Part shown: in pieces, positions 34,034 to 43,091 of the stretch
Layout of the letters: every line of letters begins with the position of its first letter
Numbering within the stretch: position 1 is the stretch's first letter
Assembly (NCBI GenBank): GCA_039821645.1
Contig: JBCBNU010000011.1
Coordinates: forward strand, 1-61,661
DNA: 61,661 nt
Reading direction: 5' to 3'
From: CALBPI01 sp039821645
GTDB lineage: Bacteria; Pseudomonadota; Gammaproteobacteria; Steroidobacterales; Woeseiaceae
Made by a program: the position numbers and the translations under genes
The notes under the pieces: model-generated
What the model was told of the DNA's origin: nothing
The model's database searches: none
Seen by the model: the letters and a program-made list of their open reading frames with translations, nothing else

Positions 34034-35073
34034 TCGCCCATTCGCGACTCATCTTTGGCATTTTGGCCGGGCTAACGCTCTTGTCAGGGTCGGCCCGCGC
34101 GCAGTCCGAGCCGGTGCCACTGTTGCAGCAAATCAACGATGCCATGCAGACTCTCGACTACGAGGGAACGCTCGTTCGCTCGATGGACGGTCGTTTGTAT
34201 ACCTTGCATGTCGCGCATCTCAACAACGATGGCGTATCGATGGAAAAGCTTGTTTCAATGGATGGCGAGCCACGTGAGATCGTCCGTGTAGGTAACGAAC
34301 TCGTCTGTCTCTATCCGAATCGACAACTCAAGTTCATCGATAAGACAGCAGGTGCGTCGAATGCGTTTACGCGTCTTCCCGTGGTTGCGGAAAACGTCGG
34401 TCGGTTTTATGAGCTGGTATCGCTAGGCACGGATCGAGTCGCCGGCCGCGAAGCCAAACGTTTTTTCATCCGTCCGAAAGATGCGTTCCGCTACGGCCAC
34501 AGTCTCTGGGTCGATGCCGAGACACTGTTGCCGTTGCGTATGCAGCTTCTGAACGGCAAACGTGTAGTCGAGGAGGTCCGTTTCACTGATGTGCAAATCG
34601 GTGTCGAAATTCCAAAGTCCGCATTGATTAGTGATATCGACGATTCGGAATTTCAGGTAATCCATGCAAGTCCATCGGAGCTTGCCGATAAGTACTCCGA
34701 AAGCTCGGTGCAAAGAGCAGCGAACACGCTGTCCGCTTCACCCGGGGAGGTCGTCGTCGAGGGCGATAGCGCTTCCGGGTTCACTCTGAGAGGACCCCGG
34801 GGTGAGATGGTTCAGGTCAATGGCCGCACCGTACGACGTTTTGAGTATTCCGACGGCATCGCCACGGTATCCGTATTTGTGGCTGCAGGTTCGAGCGGCA
34901 CCAGCGGCAAACATGGGAAGATGGGCGCGACTCATAGCTACCAGAGGTCTGTGGGCAATCAGACGATGACGCTGGTCGGAGAAGTCCCGCTCAACACACT
35001 GCGTATGCTCGCGGAGCAAGCGGACCAGCAGATCACTGCGCTCGATACGCCTGAGCCGGTGGCCACCGAGTGA
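34030..35073 (+). CDS. rseB: Periplasmic sigma-E regulator RseB (MucB)
   Basis: RseB binds the periplasmic part of RseA, protects it from cleavage, and senses lipopolysaccharide or lipoprotein stress. The 347-residue protein has a signal peptide ending ARA at about residue 24. The large lipoprotein-carrier-like domain follows (DYEGTLVRSMDGRLYTLHVA, NRQLKFIDKT), with a smaller MucB C-terminal domain. GTG at 34030 overlaps rseA by four bases. Length is near E. coli's 318 and Pseudomonas MucB's 316, with a somewhat longer linker near residue 230. Confidence 0.93.
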   Translation: MIAHSRLIFGILAGLTLLSGSARAQSEPVPLLQQINDAMQTLDYEGTLVRSMDGRLYTLHVAHLNNDGVSMEKLVSMDGEPREIVRVGNELVCLYPNRQLKFIDKTAGASNAFTRLPVVAENVGRFYELVSLGTDRVAGREAKRFFIRPKDAFRYGHSLWVDAETLLPLRMQLLNGKRVVEEVRFTDVQIGVEIPKSALISDIDDSEFQVIHASPSELADKYSESSVQRAANTLSASPGEVVVEGDSASGFTLRGPRGEMVQVNGRTVRRFEYSDGIATVSVFVAAGSSGTSGKHGKMGATHSYQRSVGNQTMTLVGEVPLNTLRMLAEQADQQITALDTPEPVATE

Positions 35074-35474
35074 TCGAAACCCGCGCGATTGTCGATGAAG
35101 TCGACGACCAGAACGTCCGTCTCCTGATAACGCCCGGCACAACGTGCACGCCGTGTATCGAAGGACGTGGTTGCGGCGCGGCGCTATGGTCACGAAAGCG
35201 GGTTCTCACACTGCCGAGAAGTGCTGTACCGCCGGACACCGTTCCCGGCAAACAGTTGTCGTTGAGGTGCAATGCACGGGATATAAGGCTTGCCGCAATC
35301 ACAGGTTACGGCATTCCGCTCGCAGGGTTGCTCGCGGGCGCATCGGTTGCCAGTCTGTCGGGCGCTGGTGATGCATTGACCGCCGTAAGCGGACTCGCCG
35401 GCGTTTTGATTGCAACACTGGCGGCACGCTTTTTGACCCGAGGCTCCAAACGGCCAAACCTGGTGATCCATTGA
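35070..35474 (+). CDS. rseC: RseC/MucC-family membrane protein
   Basis: RseC proteins are inner-membrane proteins of the rpoE operon, with links to SoxR reduction and sigma-E tuning. The 134-residue product has an N-terminal soluble part with a Cys cluster (Cys26, Cys29, Cys35 in CTPCIEGRGC) typical of the family. Two membrane helices follow at about 73-95 and 101-121. GTGA overlaps at its start and TTGA at its end show coupling to rseB and the glutaredoxin-like gene. Confidence 0.9.
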   Translation: MIETRAIVDEVDDQNVRLLITPGTTCTPCIEGRGCGAALWSRKRVLTLPRSAVPPDTVPGKQLSLRCNARDIRLAAITGYGIPLAGLLAGASVASLSGAGDALTAVSGLAGVLIATLAARFLTRGSKRPNLVIH

Positions 35475-35722
35475 CGGCTCAGCTAATTGTGTACTCGCGT
35501 CAGGGGTGTCACCTGTGCGAAGCGCTAATCGAAATGCTGCTGCCAATTGCGCGCGGACGATGTGATGTGAGCGTCGTCGATATCGACACGGATTCCGAGC
35601 TGCAGGAGCGGTATAGTGCTCGGGTCCCGGTATTAACCGCCGGTGATATCGAGATCTGCGAGGGCCGTCTGGACACGGTTCGACTTTATGCCTTTCTACG
35701 CAGCCTGCAGCCCGCGGAGTAG
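35471..35722 (+). CDS. Glutaredoxin-like DUF836 protein
   Basis: This 83-residue protein is a thioredoxin-fold glutaredoxin of the DUF836 group. It starts LIVYSRQGCHLCEALIEML with the redox motif Cys13-His-Leu-Cys16, and contains the cis-Pro segment ARVPVLTAGD. It begins at TTG in a TTGA overlap with rseC. Placement next to the Cys-bearing RseC hints at thiol chemistry in the same operon, but this is only inference. The substrate is unknown. Confidence 0.85.
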   Translation: MTAQLIVYSRQGCHLCEALIEMLLPIARGRCDVSVVDIDTDSELQERYSARVPVLTAGDIEICEGRLDTVRLYAFLRSLQPAE

Positions 35723-35778
35723 GGTTCGGCGACTACGAAGACGGGAACACATTCGCTCGTTTTCGCACGATCAAAGAC

Positions 35779-35784
35779 TATAAT
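35779..35784 (+). promoter_or_regulatory. -10 element for lepA
   Basis: A perfect TATAAT lies here with no convincing -35. It would start transcription near 35791. That rules against the in-frame ATG at 35783, which overlaps the -10, and favours the lepA start at 35816. Confidence 0.5.
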
Positions 35785-35815
35785 GACTACGCCCAACCGC
35801 GTTGAATCCATCCCC

Positions 35816-37606
35816 ATGCAAAACATTCGGAATTTTTCCATCATTGCGCACATTGATCACGGCAAGTCGACGCTTGCGGATCGGTTTATTCAGATGTGCG
35901 GTGGTCTCGAGCAGCGGGAGATGGCTGAACAAGTGCTGGACAGCATGGATATCGAGCGCGAGCGTGGCATTACCATCAAAGCGCAGAGCGTGACCCTGCA
36001 CTATGTCGCGGACGATGGCCAAACCTACCAACTGAATATCATCGACACACCCGGACACGTAGATTTCTCGTATGAGGTGTCTCGTTCGCTATCGGCTTGT
36101 GAGGGCGCGCTGCTGGTGGTCGACGCGGCTCAAGGCGTTGAGGCGCAGAGCGTTGCCAACTGCTACACGGCGATCGACCAGGGTCTTGAAGTCTTGCCCG
36201 TGCTCAACAAAATTGATCTTCCTGCCGCAGAGCCGGAACGGGTCTCTCGAGAAATTGAAGAGATCATCGGCATTGATGCCACCGATGCCAGCGAGGTCAG
36301 CGCGAAGACCGGACTCGGCGTAAAAGATCTGTTGGAGCGAATTGTCCGCGACATTCCTGCGCCCGAAGGCGACGCTGAAGCGCCTTTGCAGGCGTTGATC
36401 ATCGACAGCTGGTTCGATAACTACGTGGGTGTGGTGTCCTTGGTCCGAATCGTCCAGGGCACGCTGAACAAGGGCGACAAAGTGCGTGTTATGTCGACAG
36501 GTGGCGCACATATCGTTGACCGCCTCGGCCGGTTCACACCCAAGATGACGGACGACAAGGTACTTACGCCTGGGGAAGTAGGGTTTGTCATTACAGGGAT
36601 CAAAGAAATCGAAGGGGCGCCTGTTGGCGATACCCTGACCCACGAGCGAGCACAGGCGGCGGCTCCTCTTGAGGGTTTCAAACAGGTACAGCCCAAGGTT
36701 TTCGCGGGCATGTTCCCGATTTCGAGTGATGATTACGAGACGTTCAGAGAGGCCTTACAGAAGCTCAGGCTGAACGACGCTGCGCTGCATTTCGAGCCCG
36801 AATCGTCAGCGGCGCTCGGTTTTGGATTCCGCTGTGGTTTTCTTGGCATGCTCCACATGGAGATCGTGCAGGAGCGATTGGAGCGCGAGTACGAGCTTGA
36901 GCTGATTACAACCGCGCCGACTGTGATTTACCAGATCGAAACGACGACGGGCGAGCTTGTCTATGTTGACAATCCATCCAGTCTGCCCGAGCCGAGCAAG
37001 ATCAATGAGCTTCGCGAGCCGATCATCAGTGCCTCGATTCTGGTACCAGAGGCTCACGTCGGATCGGTCATCAAACTCTGCATCGAAAAACGTGGTGTCC
37101 AGACGCGGATGCAGTACCTGGGTGGCCAGGTGTCTATCGACTATGACATGCCCTTGGCTGAAGTGGTGCTCGATTTCTTTGATCGCCTTAAATCGGTCAG
37201 TCGTGGCTTTGCATCGTTCGACTATCAGTTTGCGCGCTATGCGGCGGCCAATCTGGTGCGGCTGGATATTCTGATTAATGGTGATCGAGTGGATGCGTTG
37301 TCGATCATCGTACATCGTGATCGTGCGCAGTCTCGTGGTCGCGAGCTCGTCGAGAAGATGCGCGAGCTGATCCCACGCCAGATGTTTGATGTCGCGATTC
37401 AGGCTGCGATCGGCAATCAGATCATCTCGCGCAGTACGGTTAAGGCGTTGAGGAAAAATGTGACGGCGAAGTGCTATGGCGGCGATGTAAGTAGGAAGCG
37501 AAAATTGCTCGAAAAGCAAAAGGCCGGCAAACGTCGCATGAAACAAGTCGGTTCAGTGGAGATCCCCCAGGAGGCATTTCTGGCGGTACTCAAGGTTGAT
37601 GGATAG
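35816..37606 (+). CDS. lepA: Elongation factor 4 (LepA)
   Basis: LepA is a ribosome-bound GTPase that acts in initiation and back-translocation. I start it at ATG 35816 (596 residues; E. coli 599), because family proteins begin close to NIRNFSIIAHIDHGKSTL and the -10 element covers the earlier ATG. The P-loop AHIDHGKS is at residues 11-18. DTPGHVDF and NKIDLP complete the G domain. The LepA-specific C-terminal domain is present (SRKRKLLEKQKAGKRRMKQV). It is followed by lepB, the namesake operon partner. Confidence 0.98.
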   Translation: MQNIRNFSIIAHIDHGKSTLADRFIQMCGGLEQREMAEQVLDSMDIERERGITIKAQSVTLHYVADDGQTYQLNIIDTPGHVDFSYEVSRSLSACEGALLVVDAAQGVEAQSVANCYTAIDQGLEVLPVLNKIDLPAAEPERVSREIEEIIGIDATDASEVSAKTGLGVKDLLERIVRDIPAPEGDAEAPLQALIIDSWFDNYVGVVSLVRIVQGTLNKGDKVRVMSTGGAHIVDRLGRFTPKMTDDKVLTPGEVGFVITGIKEIEGAPVGDTLTHERAQAAAPLEGFKQVQPKVFAGMFPISSDDYETFREALQKLRLNDAALHFEPESSAALGFGFRCGFLGMLHMEIVQERLEREYELELITTAPTVIYQIETTTGELVYVDNPSSLPEPSKINELREPIISASILVPEAHVGSVIKLCIEKRGVQTRMQYLGGQVSIDYDMPLAEVVLDFFDRLKSVSRGFASFDYQFARYAAANLVRLDILINGDRVDALSIIVHRDRAQSRGRELVEKMRELIPRQMFDVAIQAAIGNQIISRSTVKALRKNVTAKCYGGDVSRKRKLLEKQKAGKRRMKQVGSVEIPQEAFLAVLKVDG

Positions 37607-37621
37607 CGCGGAGCTTGGTTG

Positions 37622-38398
37622 ATGTTTCCTGAATGGGTCAATCTGCCACTGGTGTTTGTGGTGCTCACTTTCGGCACCGGTGCAATTGTCGCGCTCGATA
37701 AGTGGTATCTGCGCGAGCGCCGTGAAGCTGCCGGTGGAGCGGGTGCGGAGTTGCCGATAGTCGTCGATGTGTCCCGGGCCTTCTTCCCTGTATTGGCGGT
37801 GATCCTCGTCTTGCGCTCATTCATTTTTGAGCCATACCGAATTCCATCGGAGTCGATGTTACCCAATCTGCTCATCGGCGATTTCGTAGTAGTCAGTAAG
37901 TACAGTTACGGGCTGCGACTGCCGGTATCCAACACGCTGATCTTGGAAACAGGCGCACCGGCGCGCGGTGACGTTGCGGTATTCCGGAAGCCCGGAGAGC
38001 CTAACGTCAATTTCATCAAACGGGTGATCGGTGTACCGGGTGATCAAATTAGCTACGAGAATCAGCGACTCACCGTCAACGGTGAAACCGTCGGCCTCGA
38101 GCAGTTTGGTGAGTTTCAAAACGACAGTAATCGCGGCTTTGTATTCACAGAAACATTCGGTACCGAGGATCACACGATTCTCTTGCAGAGCCCGATCGGT
38201 CTTGGATTCGAGTACACCGTGGGTGATGACTGCTATTTCATGATGGGCGACAACCGTGATCGCAGTCGAGACAGCAGGTTCCCGGAGATCGGTTGTATCC
38301 CATCAGCCAACCTCGTCGGGCGCGCAACTCGTATTTGGATGAGTTGGAAACTTTGGGACATGCCTCGATGGTCTCGAATCGGCGATAAGATACAATAA
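37622..38398 (+). CDS. lepB: Signal peptidase I
   Basis: LepB removes signal peptides at the periplasmic face. The 258-residue protein has two N-terminal membrane helices (around residues 8-26 and 58-72). The catalytic serine is Ser78 in PSESMLPNLLIGDF and the general-base lysine is Lys133 in NFIKRVIGVPGD. The C-terminal box GDNRDRSRDSR is intact. ATG 37622 follows a TTG that could also serve. It processes many exported proteins encoded in this window, including BamA and Skp. Confidence 0.97.
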   Translation: MFPEWVNLPLVFVVLTFGTGAIVALDKWYLRERREAAGGAGAELPIVVDVSRAFFPVLAVILVLRSFIFEPYRIPSESMLPNLLIGDFVVVSKYSYGLRLPVSNTLILETGAPARGDVAVFRKPGEPNVNFIKRVIGVPGDQISYENQRLTVNGETVGLEQFGEFQNDSNRGFVFTETFGTEDHTILLQSPIGLGFEYTVGDDCYFMMGDNRDRSRDSRFPEIGCIPSANLVGRATRIWMSWKLWDMPRWSRIGDKIQ

Positions 38399-38430
38399 AA
38401 TCTTCGCAGGCTTCATGGCGTCGGGAAATC

Positions 38431-38817
38431 ATGAACAAACAAGCAGCATGCACGAGACATCAGCAGCAGGGTATGACGACCTTGGGCCTCATTATCTTGG
38501 TGGCCTTCATCGCGATGTTTGTCTATGCCGGACTAAGACTCTTTCCTGTCTATATGGAAGACATGAAAATCAAGGGTGCATTTGCGAGCCTTGAAGACGA
38601 ACTCTCCGGAACGGATTTCTCAAGGCGCGATGTACAGAACGGTCTGGAAAAGCGATTCGATATCGAAAGTGTCCGTGTCATCAGCTTCCGCGATGTTGAG
38701 TTCACCAAAACCAGCTCCGGATACGACATTTCAGTGAGCTACACTAACAAGGTCGGCTATATGGCGAACGTCTCGTTCGCGGTTGATTTCAAGCACCAGG
38801 CGTCGATCGTCCGTTGA
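38431..38817 (+). CDS. DUF4845 membrane protein
   Basis: This 128-residue protein has a basic N-terminus, a segment MTTLGLIILVAFIAMFVYAG forming one membrane helix (about 15-36), and a periplasmic domain of about 90 residues. It fits the DUF4845 family, which sits between lepB and rnc in Pseudomonas, betaproteobacteria and relatives. The N-terminus GMTTLGLI looks like a type IV pilin prepilin motif (G then M, hydrophobic run), but the expected Glu at +5 is absent. Function is unknown. TTGA couples it to rnc. Confidence 0.85.
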   Translation: MNKQAACTRHQQQGMTTLGLIILVAFIAMFVYAGLRLFPVYMEDMKIKGAFASLEDELSGTDFSRRDVQNGLEKRFDIESVRVISFRDVEFTKTSSGYDISVSYTNKVGYMANVSFAVDFKHQASIVR

Positions 38818-39491
38818 ATGCCCCTTTCGGTGACCTGACCGAGCAGATCGACTACGAGTTTCGTGATGTGTCGCTTGTGCAGCGGGCGCTCAATCACCGC
38901 AGTGCACGAGGACGCAGCAACGAGCGACTGGAATTCCTGGGTGACGCGGTCTTGGACACAGTCATCTCACATGAGCTCGTCCAGCGGTTCCCGCATGCTG
39001 ATGAAGGCGTCCTCAGCCGACTGCGCGCTGTACTCGTGCGTGATGCATCGCTTGCCGAGTTGGCGAAAGGGCTGAATCTCGGTGAGCGCATTGCGCTGGG
39101 TAGTGGTGAACTCAAGTCGGGTGGGGCGAGAAGGGATTCGATTCTTGCCGACGCATTTGAAGCGCTTTTGGGCGCAGTGTTTCTGGATGGTGGGTATGCG
39201 TCAACGGAACAGGTCATACACCGAGTCTTTGCTGCGCGCCTTGAGTCCCTGAGTCTTTCGGATGCGGCTAAGGATCCGAAGACGGAGCTGCAGGAATGGC
39301 TACAGGGCCGGGGTTACGCCTTGCCGGAGTATGAGTTGGTGTCGTCGGCAGGTCCCGACCACAATCGGGAGTTCGTAGTGCGTTGTTCGATCACACACGA
39401 TGAGCAAAGTTGTGAAGCGATCGGCAGTAGTCGCAGGGCCGCGGAGCAAGCGGCGGCACGCGCCGTCCTGCAGCAACTGGGAGAAGCGTAG
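38814..39491 (+). CDS. rnc: Ribonuclease III
   Basis: RNase III cuts double-stranded RNA, including rRNA precursors and sRNA-mRNA duplexes. The 225-residue protein has the signature ERLEFLGDAVLDTVI with Glu40 and Asp44 near the metal site. The second acidic cluster is LADAFEALLGAVFLDGG. A C-terminal dsRNA-binding domain is present (DPKTELQEWLQGRGYALPEY onwards). The start is TTG in a TTGA overlap with the DUF4845 gene. Era follows, the universal rnc-era pair. Confidence 0.97.
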   Translation: MNAPFGDLTEQIDYEFRDVSLVQRALNHRSARGRSNERLEFLGDAVLDTVISHELVQRFPHADEGVLSRLRAVLVRDASLAELAKGLNLGERIALGSGELKSGGARRDSILADAFEALLGAVFLDGGYASTEQVIHRVFAARLESLSLSDAAKDPKTELQEWLQGRGYALPEYELVSSAGPDHNREFVVRCSITHDEQSCEAIGSSRRAAEQAAARAVLQQLGEA

Positions 39492-40408
39492 TGCAACAGT
39501 TCCGTGACGCCGCTGGGTATCGTGCCGGTTTTGTTGCCGTGGTCGGAAGACCGAATGTCGGCAAGTCGACGCTAATGAACCACTACGTTGGCACTAAGGT
39601 GTCGATCGTCAGTCCGCGCCCACAAACCACGCGACATCGAATTCTGGGGGTGGATACAGGTGACGACGCGCAGGTTGTTTTCATCGATACACCCGGTTTA
39701 CACATCGGTCAAAAGAAGGCGATTAATCGGGTTATGAATCGCTCGGCGATCAGTGCACTGTCTGACGCTGAGGTTGTGTTGTGGCTGGTCGAGGCGGGAC
39801 GATTCACTGCAGAAGACCGGACCGTAGCCAGTAGGCTTGAGTCGGTCAAAGTGCCCGTGATTGCTGTCATTAACAAGATCGATCAACTCGCCGATAAACG
39901 TCGCCTGCTGCCGTTCATGGAGCAGATGAATTCGCAGCGCGATCTTCATGCGGCCATTCCGATTTCAGCATTGAAAGGTACGGGTACCGATTTGCTTCGT
40001 GATGAGATCGTGCCGCTATTGCCAGAGTCGCCGGCGATGTTTCCGGACGAGATGCTCACCGATCGAGGCGAGTCTTTTCGTATGGCGGAAATCGTCCGTG
40101 AAAAACTGACCTTACGTTTGCGGCAGGAATTGCCGTACGGGTTGACGGTGCAAACCGAGCGCATGGCGCGTCGCGACGATGGGAAGCTCGAGATCAACAC
40201 CATTATTTTTGTTGAACGGGACTCGCAAAAGGGCATCGTGGTGGGCAAAGGCGGACACAACCTCAAGCAGGTTGGCAGCTCTGCGCGGCGTGAAATCGAA
40301 CGCATGTTGGGTGAGTCGATCCATCTCGATTTGTGGGTGAAGGTGCGCGATAACTGGGCGGATAGCGAGCAAGACCTGAATCGCCTGGGTTTCGATATGG
40401 GTGACTGA
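39491..40408 (+). CDS. era: GTPase Era
   Basis: Era is a GTPase that checks 16S rRNA maturation by binding its 3' end through a KH domain. The 305-residue protein shows G1 GRPNVGKST at residues 19-27, G3 DTPG and G4 NKID. The KH domain follows at about 215-290 (IVVGKGGHNLKQVGSSARRE). Its GTG shares a base with the rnc stop (TAGTG). recO follows after two bases. Confidence 0.98.
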   Translation: MQQFRDAAGYRAGFVAVVGRPNVGKSTLMNHYVGTKVSIVSPRPQTTRHRILGVDTGDDAQVVFIDTPGLHIGQKKAINRVMNRSAISALSDAEVVLWLVEAGRFTAEDRTVASRLESVKVPVIAVINKIDQLADKRRLLPFMEQMNSQRDLHAAIPISALKGTGTDLLRDEIVPLLPESPAMFPDEMLTDRGESFRMAEIVREKLTLRLRQELPYGLTVQTERMARRDDGKLEINTIIFVERDSQKGIVVGKGGHNLKQVGSSARREIERMLGESIHLDLWVKVRDNWADSEQDLNRLGFDMGD

Positions 40409-40410
40409 CG

Positions 40411-41160
40411 TTGGAGCGCGTCCGTCTTGACCGAGCGTGGGTGCTGCACCGTCGTGACTTTCGCGACTCAAGCCAGATCATTGAGTGCCTGACTGAGCAT
40501 TATGGGCGAGTGAGCCTGGTCGCAAAGGGCATCAAGCGACCGAAGCATCGGCACCGGGGCCTGTTGCAGCCCTTCTCAGGGTTACGCCTCTCGTGGACCT
40601 CGAGGGGTGAGCTCGGGACACTCACCGACGTCGAGGGAGACGTCGCACATACCGTCCGACTGGTTGGCGATGCGCTGCTAGCTGGCTTCTATGTGTCGGA
40701 GTTGTGCCTCAAGTTAACGCACCGTCACGACCCCAACCCGGAGTTGTTCGCACTCTATGGTGAGGTGGTCACGAGTCTCGCTGGCGCAGATCCTGTCGAT
40801 CTGACGCTGCGCCGATTTGAGAATCATCTTCTGGCTGATCTGGGTTTTGGCATCAACTGGGATACTGATGTCGACAGTGGCCAGCGCGTCGTCGCCGAAT
40901 ACTTGTACGACATGATCCCCGATGCAGGGCCTCGCCTGGCGGCAGCAGGAACGCAAGACGAGCGCCTAATTGGTGGTCGGCATCTGCTTCGAATTGCGGA
41001 GGATGACTGGGAGAACCCTGAGACTCGGAAGATCGGGCGACTTATACTGGCGCGAGCGCTGGAGCAGCAACTGGAAGGCAAGCCCTTGCAAACGCGACGT
41101 GTGCTGCGTGAGCTTCGCCACCACACACAATCCACCGGGCAGAACAATAAGGGTGACTGA
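40411..41160 (+). CDS. recO: DNA repair protein RecO
   Basis: RecO loads RecA on SSB-coated DNA with RecR. The 249-residue protein has the N-terminal OB fold (AWVLHRRDFRDSSQIIECLT, then GRVSLVAKGIKRPK). A helical C-terminal domain contains FYVSELCLKLTHRHDPNPEL and RRFENHLLADLGFGINWD. The zinc-finger cysteines of some RecO proteins are not present, as in E. coli. TTG 40411 is the start. The era-recO-pdxJ-acpS order equals E. coli. Confidence 0.95.
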   Translation: MERVRLDRAWVLHRRDFRDSSQIIECLTEHYGRVSLVAKGIKRPKHRHRGLLQPFSGLRLSWTSRGELGTLTDVEGDVAHTVRLVGDALLAGFYVSELCLKLTHRHDPNPELFALYGEVVTSLAGADPVDLTLRRFENHLLADLGFGINWDTDVDSGQRVVAEYLYDMIPDAGPRLAAAGTQDERLIGGRHLLRIAEDDWENPETRKIGRLILARALEQQLEGKPLQTRRVLRELRHHTQSTGQNNKGD

Positions 41161-41191
41161 TCGAAACGGACACCTCGGTAGGAAGCAGGCA

Positions 41192-41932
41192 ATGACGACA
41201 CGAATTGATTTGGGCGTAAACGTAGACCATGTGGCCACGTTACGTCAGGCGCGCGGTGAATCGTATCCCGACCCCGTTATGGCAGCGTTGCTGGTCGAGC
41301 AGTACGGAGCGGACTCTATTACTGTACACCTTCGAGAGGATCGGCGACATATTCAAGACCATGATGTGCGACGACTTTGCGAGAGCAGCCAGACGCGGGT
41401 GAATCTTGAGATGGCGTTGGCTGATGAGATGGTTGGCATCGCCGAGTCGCTGGCGCCGGCGGATTGTTGTCTGGTGCCGGAGCGGCGTGAGGAAGTCACG
41501 ACAGAGGGTGGGCTGGAGGTGGCTGGCCAATTGCCGCGGGTTACCGCTGCCGTTGAGCGACTTGCCGCCGCAGGTATTCGAACCTCGCTGTTCATTGACC
41601 CGGATCGGGATCAGATCGACGCCACAGTTTCTGCTGGCGCACCGGTGATCGAACTGCATACTGGTGCCTACGCATTGGCCAGAGGGGAGGCAGTGACTTC
41701 TCATCTGGAAACGCTGCGGGCAGCCGCGGAATATGCACTTTCGAAAGGTTTAAAAGTACATGCCGGGCATGGATTGACGATCCATAACGTCCAACCTGTG
41801 GCGGCTATTGAGGCGATTACAGAGTTGAATATCGGTCACAGCTTGATTGCTGACGCTGTGTTCGTCGGACTACCGGAAGCGGTCACCCGAATGAAGCGTT
41901 TGATGATCGAGGCGCGAGGGCAGGTCGTATGA
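41192..41932 (+). CDS. pdxJ: Pyridoxine 5'-phosphate synthase
   Basis: PdxJ makes pyridoxine 5'-phosphate from 1-deoxyxylulose 5-phosphate and 3-amino-2-oxopropyl phosphate. The ATG at 41192 gives 246 residues and is preceded by AGGA and AGG. The open frame extends far upstream but that part lies inside recO. The TIM-barrel motifs include LGVNVDHVATLRQARG, ITVHLREDRRHIQDHDV, NLEMALADEM and HAGHGLTIHNVQPVAAI. ATGA couples it to acpS. Confidence 0.97.
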   Translation: MTTRIDLGVNVDHVATLRQARGESYPDPVMAALLVEQYGADSITVHLREDRRHIQDHDVRRLCESSQTRVNLEMALADEMVGIAESLAPADCCLVPERREEVTTEGGLEVAGQLPRVTAAVERLAAAGIRTSLFIDPDRDQIDATVSAGAPVIELHTGAYALARGEAVTSHLETLRAAAEYALSKGLKVHAGHGLTIHNVQPVAAIEAITELNIGHSLIADAVFVGLPEAVTRMKRLMIEARGQVV

Positions 41933-42309
41933 TCTACGGCATCGGTACCGATGTGTGCGAGATTTCGCGGATTCAGGCTTCGTACGAACGCTTTGGTGAT
42001 CATCTGCTCGATCGATTGCTACTGGATGAGGAGCGCGTAGCCTACGAGCGCTATCGTCGTAAGGTGCGTTTTCTTGCCATGAGATTCGCCGCCAAAGAGG
42101 CCTGCGTGAAAGCGATGGGCACAGGGTTTGCGAACGGCATGTGGATTCGCGACGTGGGTGTTGTCAGCGACCCGCTTGGTAAGCCGTTAGTCATCTTCAG
42201 CGAGCGTGGCAAGGCGAAGTGCGAAGCACTCGGCATCGGCGAGGCACATGTGAGCCTGACCGACGAGGCGGGTCTGGTTGTCGCCATGGCAATCATGATG
42301 AGGGCGTGA
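41929..42309 (+). CDS. acpS: Holo-ACP synthase
   Basis: AcpS attaches 4'-phosphopantetheine from CoA to acyl carrier protein. The 126-residue protein has the two metal-binding residues Asp8 (GIGTDVCEISRI) and Glu57 (RFAAKEACVKAMGTG), the family signature. Length is the same as E. coli. It supplies the ACP used by FabZ, LpxA and LpxD at the other end of the window. Confidence 0.97.
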   Translation: MIYGIGTDVCEISRIQASYERFGDHLLDRLLLDEERVAYERYRRKVRFLAMRFAAKEACVKAMGTGFANGMWIRDVGVVSDPLGKPLVIFSERGKAKCEALGIGEAHVSLTDEAGLVVAMAIMMRA

Positions 42310-42311
42310 CG

Positions 42312-43091
42312 TTGCACTGTATGGTGTTCGATATCGAGACGGTGCCCGATGTCGCATCAGGTCGTCGACTTTTTGGGCTCGAAGCGCTTCCGGAGCAGGA
42401 CGCGTTGGCGGCGATGCAGGCTTTGCGGCGAGAGAAGTCCGGCAGCGATTTTATGCCCCTGCATTTACACAAAATTGTCGCAATTTCTGTGGCGCTGCGA
42501 AGCGTTGATGACTTCCGGGTATGGAGCCTTGGCGGGCTTGAAGCCGATGAGGCTGAGCTGATTCAGCGGTTTTTCGATGGCATCGAACGGTTTGTTCCGG
42601 ATCTCGTCAGTTGGAATGGCACCGGGTTTGATCTTCCGGTGCTGCACTATCGAGCGCTTCATCATGGCATCGATGCAACCACCTATTGGGAAAATGGCGA
42701 TCAGCAACGCGAGTTCCGCTACAACAGCTATCTTGGGCGTTACCACTGGCGCCATATCGACGTCATGGACGTACTCTCAGCGTATCAACCGCGCGCGCGG
42801 GCTCCACTTGACGATATCGCCGTGATGCTGGGCTTTCCTGGCAAGCTGGGTATGAGCGGTGACAAAGTGGCTTCGGTGTATGCCGACGGGGGACTCCAGC
42901 AGATCCGCGATTACTGCGAAACCGACGTCATGAATACTTACCTTGTGTACCTCAGATTTGAACGTATGCGGGGGCGGCTGGATGGCGTCGGCTACGATCG
43001 AGAGATCGCGCGAGTCAAAGACTGGCTGCAGACGCAGGACGCCGAACACTGGAACGCCTATCGCGCAGCCTGGAGTGCAGCGGATGGGTAG
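42312..43091 (+). CDS. PolB-like DEDDy 3'-5' exonuclease domain protein
   Basis: This 259-residue protein has the three Exo motifs of a DEDDy exonuclease: Exo I FDIET (Asp7, Glu9), Exo II VSWNGTGFDLPVL, and Exo III YCETDVMNTYLVY with the Tyr and last Asp. It belongs to the family described as predicted exonucleases related to the PolB proofreading domain (COG3298). No polymerase domain is attached. Start is TTG 42312 or ATG 42321. It overlaps rlmD by eight bases. Substrate is unknown; repair or RNA processing are both possible. Confidence 0.85.
   Translation: MHCMVFDIETVPDVASGRRLFGLEALPEQDALAAMQALRREKSGSDFMPLHLHKIVAISVALRSVDDFRVWSLGGLEADEAELIQRFFDGIERFVPDLVSWNGTGFDLPVLHYRALHHGIDATTYWENGDQQREFRYNSYLGRYHWRHIDVMDVLSAYQPRARAPLDDIAVMLGFPGKLGMSGDKVASVYADGGLQQIRDYCETDVMNTYLVYLRFERMRGRLDGVGYDREIARVKDWLQTQDAEHWNAYRAAWSAADG

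Noticed and set aside
38470..38535. Prepilin-like N-terminus of the DUF4845 protein
   Set aside because: The Gly-Met-hydrophobic run resembles a type IV pilin, but the Glu at +5 is missing and the gene's context is the DUF4845 family.
40970..41191. Upstream extension of pdxJ within recO
   Set aside because: The 74 extra residues are out-of-frame recO sequence; the conserved PdxJ start and Shine-Dalgarno are at 41192.
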